NCBI GenBank assembly: GCA_964576685.1
Contig: CAZNVC010000001.1
Coordinates: 8,912 to 72,911 of the forward strand
Reading direction: 5' to 3'
DNA length: 64,000 nt
Source: UBA11704 sp964576685
Lineage (GTDB): Bacteria > Patescibacteriota > Minisyncoccia > Phycocordibacterales > UBA5272
Shown: in pieces, positions 47,335 to 55,769 of the stretch
How the letters are laid out: every line of letters begins with the position of its first letter
How positions within the stretch are numbered: the first letter of the stretch is position 1
Position numbers and translations under genes: made by a program
The notes under the pieces: model-generated
What the model saw: only the letters and a program-made list of their open reading frames with translations
Databases searched by the model: none
Told to the model about the DNA's origin: nothing

Positions 47335-49644
47335 TTACTGTTGCCAAAAGGCAAATGAAAATGGAGATGAAATTGCTTGTGGTAATTTTGTCTGAAGAGG
47401 ACCACCAGCATCTGAATTAGTCCATGTAAATGTCGAAGTACCGGTAAGCAGGAGACGTTTAGCGTAAAGATGGATAACAGTATCGGAAATATACGCAGAA
47501 GTGAGATACATAAGCTGGGCAGAGTCGCGAGGATTCATATGGATATCCATGTACCCACGAGGAACTGGGATAGCATTCGTTGGTACGAAATCAGATTGAC
47601 GAGTAAAGACTCCACCATTTCCGGTATACCAGTTAATGTTCCCCGAACTCACATCAGAATACACAATGATTGATCGAGTGGTACTTCCAAGTGTAAGCCA
47701 ACCAGTCGACACAAGCTTAGAAGCAGTATAGGGAACTTCACACGTTGTATCCACATTAGCGACATCTGACCAACCCAGTCCATTCCAATATCCAAGCTGA
47801 AGATCGCCGTTTGCGTTTCCAATTGAAGCGAAAACGATCTCGTCTGTTTTTGGGTTAGCTGAAATATCAAGTGATGTTGCATCATCCAAAAATGCAGGAG
47901 GTGTAGTAACATTCCCCCATGTACACATAGCAACCCCTCCTGTACAGGTACGATACCTTACACCATTTGTTCCATTGTTTCCATTAGCATTTGCCCATAC
48001 AAGCATCACATCTCCTGACAACGATTCATATTCAATATCCATATCTTCAATATCGTGAGACCGTGATATCTTTTCAACGTTATTATCTGTCACCGCCCCA
48101 GGTTCATTAACCCAAGCATTTCCATCCCATATCTTGGCAGATATATCTTCACTTGTATCAACCCAAGTTGTAGCAAGAAGATTAGACCCCGCTCGTCTAT
48201 CTTGAGCAAGTTTTACATACATAATATCATTAGAAGTTCGAAGAGGATCTAGCACCTGTTCATTCCCCCATCCAGCACCACACCCAGTTCCACCAGCTTT
48301 TGTCTTATACCCGAGCTGTCCGAAGATATGCGTCCCTTTACTAAAAATAACCATTGCATCCCCTGAGGTTTTTTCAAATGCAATATCGAAACGATGTCTA
48401 TTACCAACACCACCAGAGTCAGCAGCAAACTCCTTATTCCATGTAGTTCCATCAAAACACATAATAGTAAGTGTTCCAGTAATATCATAGTACCCAGCAA
48501 GCGCAAGATGTTGAGTAGGTGATGTACGAATAAGCCATGTCGGTCCGACTGTTGCAGTAAATGTTCCCGTTTGGGCACCGAACACATTATTAACATGATC
48601 ATATGTACGATATTTAGGAACAGTAGACGTACCATCACCATAAATAAGAATTCCAGCAAGTGACTGACTGCCATTACCTTGTACAATTTCCTCGTTGGTA
48701 AGTGAACATGCTTTATTGTCCCCTGATGCAAGCGTAATAGAACCGTTAGTGAAACAGTCTCCACTAAACGTAAGATTATAGTTAGCATCAGCTGCCTCAG
48801 TAACCATATACGAACCAGAGTTAATAGGTGTTGACGCCCCGAGGGTTATTGTAGTGGACCCAACTTTAAATGGCGCAAAATCTGATGCAACTTTTGTTCT
48901 TCCATGATTTACAACAGTTTTATTAAGAGTAACATACGCAAGCTTTTCTTCATTAGTGATAGTACAGAGCTTTGCGGTTCCAGTGCCAATAATAGTAATT
49001 TGCCCACTTGAATTACAGTCACCAGTAAAGGTTTGTGTGTAATTTGGGTTAGTTGTCTCAGAAACAGTGTACGTTCCTGGTGGAAAAACTGTCGAGGAAG
49101 CAAGGGTCACCGTTGTTGTACCAACTTTAAATGGCGCAAAATCAGACGCAACCGTAGAAAGTCCGTGGTTGATGATTACTGTATTTACGGTAATACCAGT
49201 ACCGAGATTAAGAATTGTTTTCCAGTTAGTGTATCTTGCTCCACTACTTACACTTCCTGTACGTCCTGGTGTTTGTTGCCACGTAACGGTAACCGTAACA
49301 TTTTTTCTATTAGTTCCCGCACTCGTTACCACCACTTGCCGAGTAAAAATACCAGAGACATCCTGAGCTCCAGAAAAACTCCAAGTATTATTCGAATACG
49401 TAAGTCCGTACGTTCCATCAACAAGGTTAGAGAAATTTGCATTCCTTATGCTACGTACCGCCTCCTGCCCCTCTTCTGCTAACATTACCGCTCTTCCTCT
49501 GTCTCCTGCAAGTGATGATGACTGTAGCCCATAATAAAACACCCCCGCAAATGCTGTTAGAAACAAAATAAACACCGAACTAGCAAGAATAATTTCAATG
49601 AGTAAAAATCCTCGCGTATTAGTACTCAACCATTCCTTTCTCAT
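47335..49644 (-). CDS. Giant minor pilin with beta-sandwich repeats, possible tip adhesin
   Basis: 769 residues from the ATG at 49644. Prepilin leader MRKEWLSTNTRG and spine FLLIEIILASSVFILFLTAF (PilV-like) come first. Two SpaA/prealbumin-like repeats follow (about 155-320), each with HG-x-T-K/V-ASDFAPFKVG and ending C-x-x-T-N-E-E. A C-terminal half of WD/sialidase-like blades (GDAMVIFSKG, GDVMLVWANANG, DEIVFASIGNANGD) completes it. The size and position among minor pilins suggest a tip adhesin. The start overlaps the upstream gene by 26 bases; longer readings would bury the prepilin leader. Confidence 0.82.
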   Translation of the reverse strand: MRKEWLSTNTRGFLLIEIILASSVFILFLTAFAGVFYYGLQSSSLAGDRGRAVMLAEEGQEAVRSIRNANFSNLVDGTYGLTYSNNTWSFSGAQDVSGIFTRQVVVTSAGTNRKNVTVTVTWQQTPGRTGSVSSGARYTNWKTILNLGTGITVNTVIINHGLSTVASDFAPFKVGTTTVTLASSTVFPPGTYTVSETTNPNYTQTFTGDCNSSGQITIIGTGTAKLCTITNEEKLAYVTLNKTVVNHGRTKVASDFAPFKVGSTTITLGASTPINSGSYMVTEAADANYNLTFSGDCFTNGSITLASGDNKACSLTNEEIVQGNGSQSLAGILIYGDGTSTVPKYRTYDHVNNVFGAQTGTFTATVGPTWLIRTSPTQHLALAGYYDITGTLTIMCFDGTTWNKEFAADSGGVGNRHRFDIAFEKTSGDAMVIFSKGTHIFGQLGYKTKAGGTGCGAGWGNEQVLDPLRTSNDIMYVKLAQDRRAGSNLLATTWVDTSEDISAKIWDGNAWVNEPGAVTDNNVEKISRSHDIEDMDIEYESLSGDVMLVWANANGNNGTNGVRYRTCTGGVAMCTWGNVTTPPAFLDDATSLDISANPKTDEIVFASIGNANGDLQLGYWNGLGWSDVANVDTTCEVPYTASKLVSTGWLTLGSTTRSIIVYSDVSSGNINWYTGNGGVFTRQSDFVPTNAIPVPRGYMDIHMNPRDSAQLMYLTSAYISDTVIHLYAKRLLLTGTSTFTWTNSDAGGPLQTKLPQAISSPFSFAFWQQ

Positions 49645-50068
49645 TGATTGTAATAGTTCTCGTTTCATTTGCTTGTGAAGTAAATATAAAAGTTCCTGTA
49701 GCGTTTGGAGTTCCTGTCGTCTTCGAAAAATTAACTTCAGTAATCCCTGTTGGAACAATTGTCGTAGGGATAGAAGTATTTTCATCATACGTAGTATCTC
49801 GTAGGATATAATTTGCTCCTTTGTAAACTAGTATACTCCCTACCCCCACATGAACCCCCCATGTAGTATCCCCATCTCCTGATTCCGAGAGTGATTGAGC
49901 ACGTCGTAAATTTTGAGCAAGTGTTGTCGCGGCAATATCAAGATCATTACGCACCATAAAGGTACGATACATTGGTATACTCATCCCACCAATAACACTG
50001 AGCAGTGTGAGTGAGAGAAGTATCTCTGGTAATGTAAATCCTCGTCTATACTTTTTTAATAAGATCAT
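49619..50068 (-). CDS. Type IV prepilin-like minor pilin, GspH/FimT type
   Basis: 149 residues from the ATG at 50068. Leader MILLKKYRRG, then FTLPEILLSLTLLSVIGGMSI with E5, followed by AATTLAQNLRRAQSLSES, the GspH/FimT helix. A beta domain ending NEKGMVEY closes it. The start 8 bases after the pilC stop is preferred to two upstream ATGs because it gives a short basic leader. Confidence 0.85.
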   Translation of the reverse strand: MILLKKYRRGFTLPEILLSLTLLSVIGGMSIPMYRTFMVRNDLDIAATTLAQNLRRAQSLSESGDGDTTWGVHVGVGSILVYKGANYILRDTTYDENTSIPTTIVPTGITEVNFSKTTGTPNATGTFIFTSQANETRTITINEKGMVEY

Positions 50069-50075
50069 ATCACCG

Positions 50076-51497
50076 CTACGCATTATTAAGACCACCCACA
50101 AGACTATAGATAGGAAGAATCACAGCAAAGGCAACCGATACCACCCCTGCCCACACAATCACAAGAAGGATAGGCTCCATAATAATGGTAAGGTTCTTTG
50201 TGGTGGTATCTGATTTTGCTTCGAGCACTTGCCCAACTTTTATAAGTGTTTTATTTAAGTTCCCAGACTGTTCTCCTGAAATAATAAGCTGTTGTATTGG
50301 TTGAGGAATGAGCGCGTCGATATTTTTATATGCCTCGAAGCTTTTTTGAAATGAATTCCCCATATCGATAGACTCACGGAGCGCAAGGTAGAATTTCTTA
50401 TATCGAATCACATCAGACGCTCCAGCAAGTGACTCAATTGCGCGGGTTACAGTAAGCCCTGCTTCAAGAAGGGTCCCCAGGAGATATCCGAATCGCGCTA
50501 CTTCCACTTCCATAAGAAGGGTTTTAATTCCCGGGATTGAGAAAATGACCGCCTCCCCCATGAACTTTGTCTTTTTGTTGAAAAATACTACATATCCAAT
50601 AAGCCCAATCACCAAAAGACCAAGCGGAACAGCAACGAGTCCATGCTTACTTAAGAAGACTCCAAATCCCATGAGAATACGAGTAACAAGAGGAAGTGTC
50701 AGCTTAAGGTCAGTGAATATTTTTGCTAGTTTAGGGAGGATGAACCACGAGATTCCAATACCCACCACCAAAGTAAGGGTAAGCACAAAAATAGGATACA
50801 TGAGCGCTGAACGTATTTTTGATTTGAAATCTCGATCTTTTTCTTCTTCAAGCGAAACCACCTTTAAATTCTCTGCGAAGTTCCCTGACTCTTCTCCGAG
50901 TCGAATAAGTGAAATAGTGTAGCCCTTAAAAAATCCAGTCTTATCAAATGCCTTCCACACAGGAGAGCCTGCTTCGATTTCAAGTTGCATTCGCTCAAGG
51001 ATTTTTTTCATCCCAGGAGATTTTGTTTGCTTAATAATAGAAGAGAGTGCGCCGATAATAGACATTCCGGAGAGCACAAGCATACTTAGATTCTCTATGA
51101 ACTGATCGCGCTCCTTAGAGAGCCCAAAAGTAGAAAGTTTTTTCTGTTCTGGGAGTTTTCTTTCTGGAGCAGGTGTTGCCTTTACTGGTTCAGAAATGAC
51201 AACATGCTCCTCTTTTGTCTCACTCTTTGGTGACGAAGCGACTTCCTTTACCTCTTTCTTTTTTTCATCAATTTTTTTCTCTTCAACAGGAGGAGGAGTA
51301 ACCTCTACCCCTTGTGCGCTCGGTATTATTTCTTCCTTAGGCGCACTCTTTTTGTGGCGCCTAAGAGCAGAAAAAAGTGACTCAATATTCTTTGTTATTG
51401 ATTTCTTTTGAGGGCTCTCTTTCGGTAATTTCTTTGGAGTTTTTTTAGTCGTTACAATTGGTGCAGGGATCTTTTTTTTAGTGGTAGTGGTTGGCAT
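50076..51497 (-). CDS. pilC: Type IV pilus inner-membrane platform protein PilC
   Basis: 473 residues. The last 340 hold two GspF domains, each with the F-x-x-x-L (FIENLSMLVLSGMSII...; FGYLLGTLLEAGLTVTRAI) opening and a membrane helix pair. LIRLGEESGNF and LIISGEQSGNLNKTL are the paired family motifs. The first 130 residues are an extra Lys/Pro/Glu/Ser-rich, probably disordered extension not found in ordinary PilC. It works with PilB to assemble the fibre. Five bases separate it from pilB. Confidence 0.93.
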   Translation of the reverse strand: MPTTTTKKKIPAPIVTTKKTPKKLPKESPQKKSITKNIESLFSALRRHKKSAPKEEIIPSAQGVEVTPPPVEEKKIDEKKKEVKEVASSPKSETKEEHVVISEPVKATPAPERKLPEQKKLSTFGLSKERDQFIENLSMLVLSGMSIIGALSSIIKQTKSPGMKKILERMQLEIEAGSPVWKAFDKTGFFKGYTISLIRLGEESGNFAENLKVVSLEEEKDRDFKSKIRSALMYPIFVLTLTLVVGIGISWFILPKLAKIFTDLKLTLPLVTRILMGFGVFLSKHGLVAVPLGLLVIGLIGYVVFFNKKTKFMGEAVIFSIPGIKTLLMEVEVARFGYLLGTLLEAGLTVTRAIESLAGASDVIRYKKFYLALRESIDMGNSFQKSFEAYKNIDALIPQPIQQLIISGEQSGNLNKTLIKVGQVLEAKSDTTTKNLTIIMEPILLVIVWAGVVSVAFAVILPIYSLVGGLNNA

Positions 51498-51502
51498 GTA
51501 GA

Positions 51503-53182
51503 TTATTTTTCTTCCTTATCAAGAATTTTATCAGGTGGTGGAGCAATACGTACAAGCTCTTCAATCGAAGTGATTCCATTCTTTACTTTTTCGAGACCAT
51601 CTTCAAACACTGACTTTGCCCCCTCTTTACGAGCAAGTTTCCATATTTCTTGAGCAGATGGTCGCTTCACAATGAGTTCTTGAAGTGTTGGTGTAATCTT
51701 AATCACTTCATAGATCGATGTACGGCCTTTGTATCCAGTGAACCCACACACTTCACATTTCTTTCCCTCATAGAGAGTAAGATTTTTTGCCGGAAGATAT
51801 TTCATCACCCCCTTTAGTTGTGGAGTATCGAAGTCAGAAGGCTTTTTTACCACACTCACTTTACAATGATCACATATTTTACGAACAAGACGCTGAGCAA
51901 TAATCAGGTTCATGGTCGAAGAAAGCAGGAATGGTTCTGTTCCCATATCAAGAAGACGAGGGATTGCGGTCGCTGCATCGTTCGCGTGGAAGGTCGAGAG
52001 AAGAAGGTGCCCTGTGAGCGCTGCGTTCACAGAAATTTCTACGGTTTCGAGGTCACGAATTTCTCCCACGAGAATAATATCAGGGTCCTGTCGCACGATT
52101 GCTCGAAGCCCTCGTACGAAAGTAAGTCCAGTAACTTGATTCACTTGTATCTGGTTAAGTCCTTGCACTTTATACTCCACTGGATCTTCAATAGTGGTAA
52201 TGTTCGTATCTGGAGTATTGAGCATCTTAAGGAGCGAATACAGCGTCGTTGTTTTTCCTGATCCTGTTGGCCCTACCACAAGAATCATTCCGAAGGGTTT
52301 ATCTGCCGCTTCACGAAGAAGCTCTTGGTTTTTTGGAGTAAGTCCAAGGTCATTAAACGTGAGCCCTTGCACATAGGAACCAAGAATACGGAGCACCACT
52401 TTCTCCCCTTCTACAATCGGGATGATGGATGTTCGCATGTCAACAGAAATACCATTCTTGCTGTCATAGTGAAGTGATCCATCTTGTGCTGCATAATGTT
52501 CATCTATACGAAGCGCACTCTTCACTTTAATTCTATTCAAAACATTTTCATAATACTCCTTTGGAAGACGTCCTGCTTCATGGAGTACGCCGTCGACACG
52601 AAAACGAATCACAATCACACGCGCTTGAGGTTCAAAGTGCACATCTGATGCTTTATAGGTTATCGCATCATCAAAAATCTCTTCAAGAATCTCTGGTGCA
52701 ACACGATCTGATTCAGCAATAATTTTCGAAAAACGGGTATCAAGTGGCTTTTCATAAAAAATAAAGAAGCTATCAATATCCTCTGGAAGCGAGTAGGTAA
52801 TTTTTACTTTCTTATCCTTAAAGAGAGGCTGTAGCTGCTTCGCAAGACCTTCTTGGAGAGGATTATCGGTAGTGATGACTACTTCTTTTTCATTATCTTC
52901 ACTAAAGAGGACCACACGTAATTTCTTAGCAACCTCTTCTGGTATTTTTCTCACTTGGTCGGCACTAATTGCCGCTGAGTTGAGGTCAGCATAAGGAATC
53001 TTGAAACTCTCCGCTGTTGCTTGTCCGACAATGTCACTATTGACAATACCATCACGTAAAAGAGCATCCACAAAGGAAATATTCCCTTTCTTAGCAATAT
53101 CCTCTGCTCGTTGGACATCCTCTTCACTGATGTAGTTTCCAGCGATGAGAATCTCTTTTATGTTTTTGGTGTCAATGTTCAT
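51503..53182 (-). CDS. pilB: Type IV pilus extension ATPase PilB
   Basis: 559 residues. An N-terminal MshEN-like region (about 1-150) is followed by the GspE ATPase: Walker A GPTGSGKTTTL near 300, Asp box TTIEDPVEY, Walker B ILVGEIRDLETVEI and the His box LLLSTFHANDA. A zinc site is formed by CDHC and CEVC in the C-domain. It drives pilus extension. No PilT-like retraction ATPase, PilD peptidase, PilM-Q or secretin is present in the window. Confidence 0.95.
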   Translation of the reverse strand: MNIDTKNIKEILIAGNYISEEDVQRAEDIAKKGNISFVDALLRDGIVNSDIVGQATAESFKIPYADLNSAAISADQVRKIPEEVAKKLRVVLFSEDNEKEVVITTDNPLQEGLAKQLQPLFKDKKVKITYSLPEDIDSFFIFYEKPLDTRFSKIIAESDRVAPEILEEIFDDAITYKASDVHFEPQARVIVIRFRVDGVLHEAGRLPKEYYENVLNRIKVKSALRIDEHYAAQDGSLHYDSKNGISVDMRTSIIPIVEGEKVVLRILGSYVQGLTFNDLGLTPKNQELLREAADKPFGMILVVGPTGSGKTTTLYSLLKMLNTPDTNITTIEDPVEYKVQGLNQIQVNQVTGLTFVRGLRAIVRQDPDIILVGEIRDLETVEISVNAALTGHLLLSTFHANDAATAIPRLLDMGTEPFLLSSTMNLIIAQRLVRKICDHCKVSVVKKPSDFDTPQLKGVMKYLPAKNLTLYEGKKCEVCGFTGYKGRTSIYEVIKITPTLQELIVKRPSAQEIWKLARKEGAKSVFEDGLEKVKNGITSIEELVRIAPPPDKILDKEEK

Positions 53183-53206
53183 ACGGAGTTACAATATAGT
53201 GTTATA

Positions 53207-53587
53207 TCACGAGGTGCTTATCTTACTCTTCACATTTTCAACGATTTCTGAAATAGGAGAATTTGACTTTACAAAGAATGAAGAAGCGCCGAGATCAAAG
53301 ACTCGCTTTTTATCTTCCTCTTGGTTAAGATTAGTGATTACGATAACGGGTGTTTTCATCTTTTTTTCTTGGATGGTTTCTAGAATCTTGAATCCATCGA
53401 CCCCTGGAATAATAAGGTCTGTAAGTACAAGGTCAAATTTTTCTTTTGCCAAATACTGAAGCCCTTCTTCGCCGCTCTGAGTTGCGATAACATCAAACCC
53501 TTCATGGGAAAGTTTGAGCTGAAGTACATGTGCAAGGGGTTTTTCATCTTCAATAATTAAAATTTTCTTTTTTTCCGTTTCTTTCAT
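53207..53587 (-). CDS. Single-domain response regulator
   Basis: 126 residues, CheY-like receiver only. Acidic pair E13-D14 in IIEDEK, phospho-acceptor D57 in VLTDLIIPGVDG, Thr/Asn in VITNLNQEED and the conserved Lys in FVKSNSP. No output domain, so it acts by protein contact. It is the first gene of the pilus cluster, 24 bases before pilB, while a matching kinase closes the cluster. Confidence 0.9.
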   Translation of the reverse strand: MKETEKKKILIIEDEKPLAHVLQLKLSHEGFDVIATQSGEEGLQYLAKEKFDLVLTDLIIPGVDGFKILETIQEKKMKTPVIVITNLNQEEDKKRVFDLGASSFFVKSNSPISEIVENVKSKISTS

Positions 53588-53686
53588 TGTGTGTACTTTA
53601 CAGTATAAGACTATACCTCAAGTGTATAACACTTCTTCCAAAAAAACTATAGTAATTAACACATTACACCACCTTTAGAGGGTAAT

Positions 53687-54127
53687 CTAGGCTCCAACCA
53701 CGAAGAGAACCGCGGACATGAGCGCAACAACTACTAAATAGTATCCAGAAGAAACAAGAAACTTAATCTGTGCCCTTGCCTCATAATGATTGCCACTTAT
53801 TGTATAAATCATATCAATGAAGCGTGTGGTGACGATGAAGCCAAACGCAAGAAGAAGACCAAGGCTTACTGCAACATTAAGTGAAGTAATAGAAAGAACT
53901 TGTAACAAAATAGCCAATACTGTAGCGATTGCCCCATGAGTAATGAATGAATAAAGATTTATTTGTATCATGTATCGCAGTGACCGTTTTGGCATATGCT
54001 CTTTGGTAGTCCCTTCACCTTTCATCCATGCTTTCATAAAAAGAAGCGGTGAATACCACACAGACCCAACAAGAAATCCAGCACATGTGGCCAAAAAAAT
54101 AGCGGTTGGTGTTAAAAATGTTTCCAT
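53687..54127 (-). CDS. DUF1761-family membrane protein
   Basis: 146 residues, four predicted helices. FLVGSVWYSPLLFMKAWMKGEG is the characteristic DUF1761 N-terminal motif. Function unknown. TATACT (54134-54139 as AGTATA) sits six bases before the ATG. It is transcribed in the same direction as the pilus genes but 100 bases before them. Confidence 0.8.
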   Translation of the reverse strand: METFLTPTAIFLATCAGFLVGSVWYSPLLFMKAWMKGEGTTKEHMPKRSLRYMIQINLYSFITHGAIATVLAILLQVLSITSLNVAVSLGLLLAFGFIVTTRFIDMIYTISGNHYEARAQIKFLVSSGYYLVVVALMSAVLFVVGA

Positions 54128-54212
54128 AGTGATAGTATATCGTCAAACATTTAATAGTGACAGAGAAAGTATGCACAGTGTAAGTAAACGCTTACAAAAA
54201 TATACCACAAAA

Positions 54213-54235
54213 GAGCGACCACTTCGTGGTCGCTC
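54213..54235 (-). terminator. Terminator of the small membrane gene
   Basis: GAGCGACCAC-TTC-GTGGTCGCTC; the T run (TTTTG) is on the minus-strand side. Member of the shared terminator family. Confidence 0.75.
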
Positions 54236-54282
54236 CCCCGTATCCAGCATTCTCTACCATCTACACTTCATCAGTTATTCCT

Positions 54283-54465
54283 CTACCACGAATACCCCTT
54301 CTTATTCATTACAATCACACTGATCCCAAGCGCAATAAATATTCCACCTCCAACGACCCCACCCATTCCATTTGGCCCTTGCATCGAAGCGAGAATACCG
54401 AGCGCGTTTACAAGACACCCAATGATAATAAACACAATCCCAAGAAGTTTAAAAAATAATTTCAT
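54283..54465 (-). CDS. Small two-helix membrane protein
   Basis: 60 residues, essentially two hydrophobic helices (LLGIVFIIIGCLVNALGIL and VVGGGIFIALGISVIVM) joined by a Gly/Asn-rich turn. No family recognised. A TATACT box (54473-54478 as AGTATA) is 7 bases before the ATG and a terminator follows, which supports expression. Confidence 0.6.
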   Translation of the reverse strand: MKLFFKLLGIVFIIIGCLVNALGILASMQGPNGMGGVVGGGIFIALGISVIVMNKKGYSW

Positions 54466-54504
54466 AACGATGAGTATAACAAGTTAAAGAAAAATACATG
54501 TGGA

Positions 54505-54759
54505 CTACTTCACTGGACCACCGATGCGCTCAAGGGCGGTGCGGAATTCGGTTGCATAGTTACTGAGCGCTGGAATGACTCCGATAATATTCAAGATCCA
54601 CCCGACAATAATCACTACAAAGACAGCGCCGACCACATACCCAGCACCATATACGAGTCCTCGTATAAACACAGAAGAAAAACCATTCGACGTTTTGCGA
54701 AGCACTCTTAGTTCTTCTTCGATGGTTTCAAGATGAGATTTTAATTCTGGATCAATCAT
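54505..54759 (-). CDS. DUF5665-like membrane protein
   Basis: 84 residues: a charged N-terminal helix (ELKSHLETIEEELRVLRKTS), then FIRGLVYGAGYVVGAVFVVIIVGWIL as one long hydrophobic segment and an amphipathic tail. This matches the DUF5665 pattern as I recall it (FxxGLxxGxGxxxGAxxxxxxxxWxL). Function unknown. Confidence 0.65.
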   Translation of the reverse strand: MIDPELKSHLETIEEELRVLRKTSNGFSSVFIRGLVYGAGYVVGAVFVVIIVGWILNIIGVIPALSNYATEFRTALERIGGPVK

Positions 54760-54836
54760 ATCCTTTATAACAAAAGTATACCACGGTAATACCTGTCAGA
54801 AATGAATAGAGGGGGGTTAAATAGATGAAAAGTCTC

Positions 54837-54873
54837 TTGACTTGCCAAACCCCCTACCCTATACTATAGGGTA
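54837..54873 (+). promoter_or_regulatory. csoR promoter with embedded operator
   Basis: TTGACT (54837-54842), 17 bases, TATACT (54860-54865). The perfect dyad TACCCTATA-C-TATAGGGTA (54855-54873) covers the -10 box and ends one base before the ATG at 54875. The dyad has the AT-flanked GGG/CCC form of CsoR operators. Confidence 0.85.
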
Positions 54874-54874
54874 T

Positions 54875-55153
54875 ATGGTATATCAACACACACATAAACA
54901 CGGGGAACCCAATACAAAAGCACGTAAAGTGATTAACATGGCAATCGGCAGTGTCGCCACAATACCAGCAATGGTTGACGATGGGCGCTATTGTCCAGAT
55001 ATTATTCAACAAATAGACAGTGTTATCGGACTCTTGCACAGTGCAAAGAAAGAGCTCTTACGCGACCACCTTGCATCATGCCTCACTGAGCGGCTCAAAA
55101 CCGATAAAGAAGGCACAATCAAGGAATTACTCAAGATATATAACATGCAGTAA
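54875..55153 (+). CDS. csoR: CsoR-type copper-sensing repressor
   Basis: 92 residues from the ATG at 54875, all-helical CsoR/FrmR fold. The Cu(I) ligands C40, H65 and C69 fit C-x24-H-x3-C (DDGRYCPDIIQQID; DHLASC). The head is His-rich (HTHKHGE). It heads a copper-resistance operon and its putative operator overlaps the promoter, so copper binding should release its own transcription. The transcript should be leaderless because the -10 box ends nine bases before the start. Confidence 0.92.
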   Translation: MVYQHTHKHGEPNTKARKVINMAIGSVATIPAMVDDGRYCPDIIQQIDSVIGLLHSAKKELLRDHLASCLTERLKTDKEGTIKELLKIYNMQ

Positions 55154-55193
55154 TTCTGTTTCATTGTAGTATTCATTTTTTCATTAACACTTC

Positions 55194-55757
55194 ATGTCAA
55201 AAACTTCAATTGCATTAACAATCTCTCTTATGATCGTAGCAGGCATCGTAGGGATACTGTATGGCTATGCGCTCACCCCTGAATACAGGGTCACCATGTA
55301 CGATAAAAATACCATGGACCTCGGGCGACCAGACAGACTCCTTGATCTACGCTATATCAACGCCATGATCGCGCATCATCGTGGAGCGATGCTACTTGCA
55401 GAACAGGCGTCAAGGGAGACACAACGACCAGAGATGAAGGATCTCTCAGCGAAGATTCTTATGGACGAACCAAAAGCAATCGCCGAACTCTACTTATGGA
55501 AGAAAACATGGTATGGAGATAGTCGTACCGTGAAAGACCCTATCGTTGCCAACCTTGGCACCTACGATGAGAAGTTTGATCTGAGATTTTTAAACGCACT
55601 CATTGCACACCATGAAGTAGGAATTCTCATGACAAAAGAGATTACAGCAAAATCGAGTCGAACTGAAATTTTGAATAATGCAGATGCGGTTGACACCTTC
55701 CTCACCACAACCCTCAAGCTCTTTAAAGATTGGAGGCTATCGTGGTACAACATCTAA
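55194..55757 (+). CDS. DUF305-family exported protein
   Basis: 187 residues with an N-terminal membrane helix (IALTISLMIVAGIVGILYGYAL) and two halves each carrying an A-H-H motif (INAMIAHHRGAMLLAE; LNALIAHHEVGILMTKE). This is the DUF305 arrangement of a ferritin-like helical bundle often found in metal-resistance operons. Probably exported and possibly copper-binding through the histidines. It lies 40 bases after csoR and 12 before copA. Confidence 0.88.
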   Translation: MSKTSIALTISLMIVAGIVGILYGYALTPEYRVTMYDKNTMDLGRPDRLLDLRYINAMIAHHRGAMLLAEQASRETQRPEMKDLSAKILMDEPKAIAELYLWKKTWYGDSRTVKDPIVANLGTYDEKFDLRFLNALIAHHEVGILMTKEITAKSSRTEILNNADAVDTFLTTTLKLFKDWRLSWYNI

Positions 55758-55769
55758 CCCATCACTATC

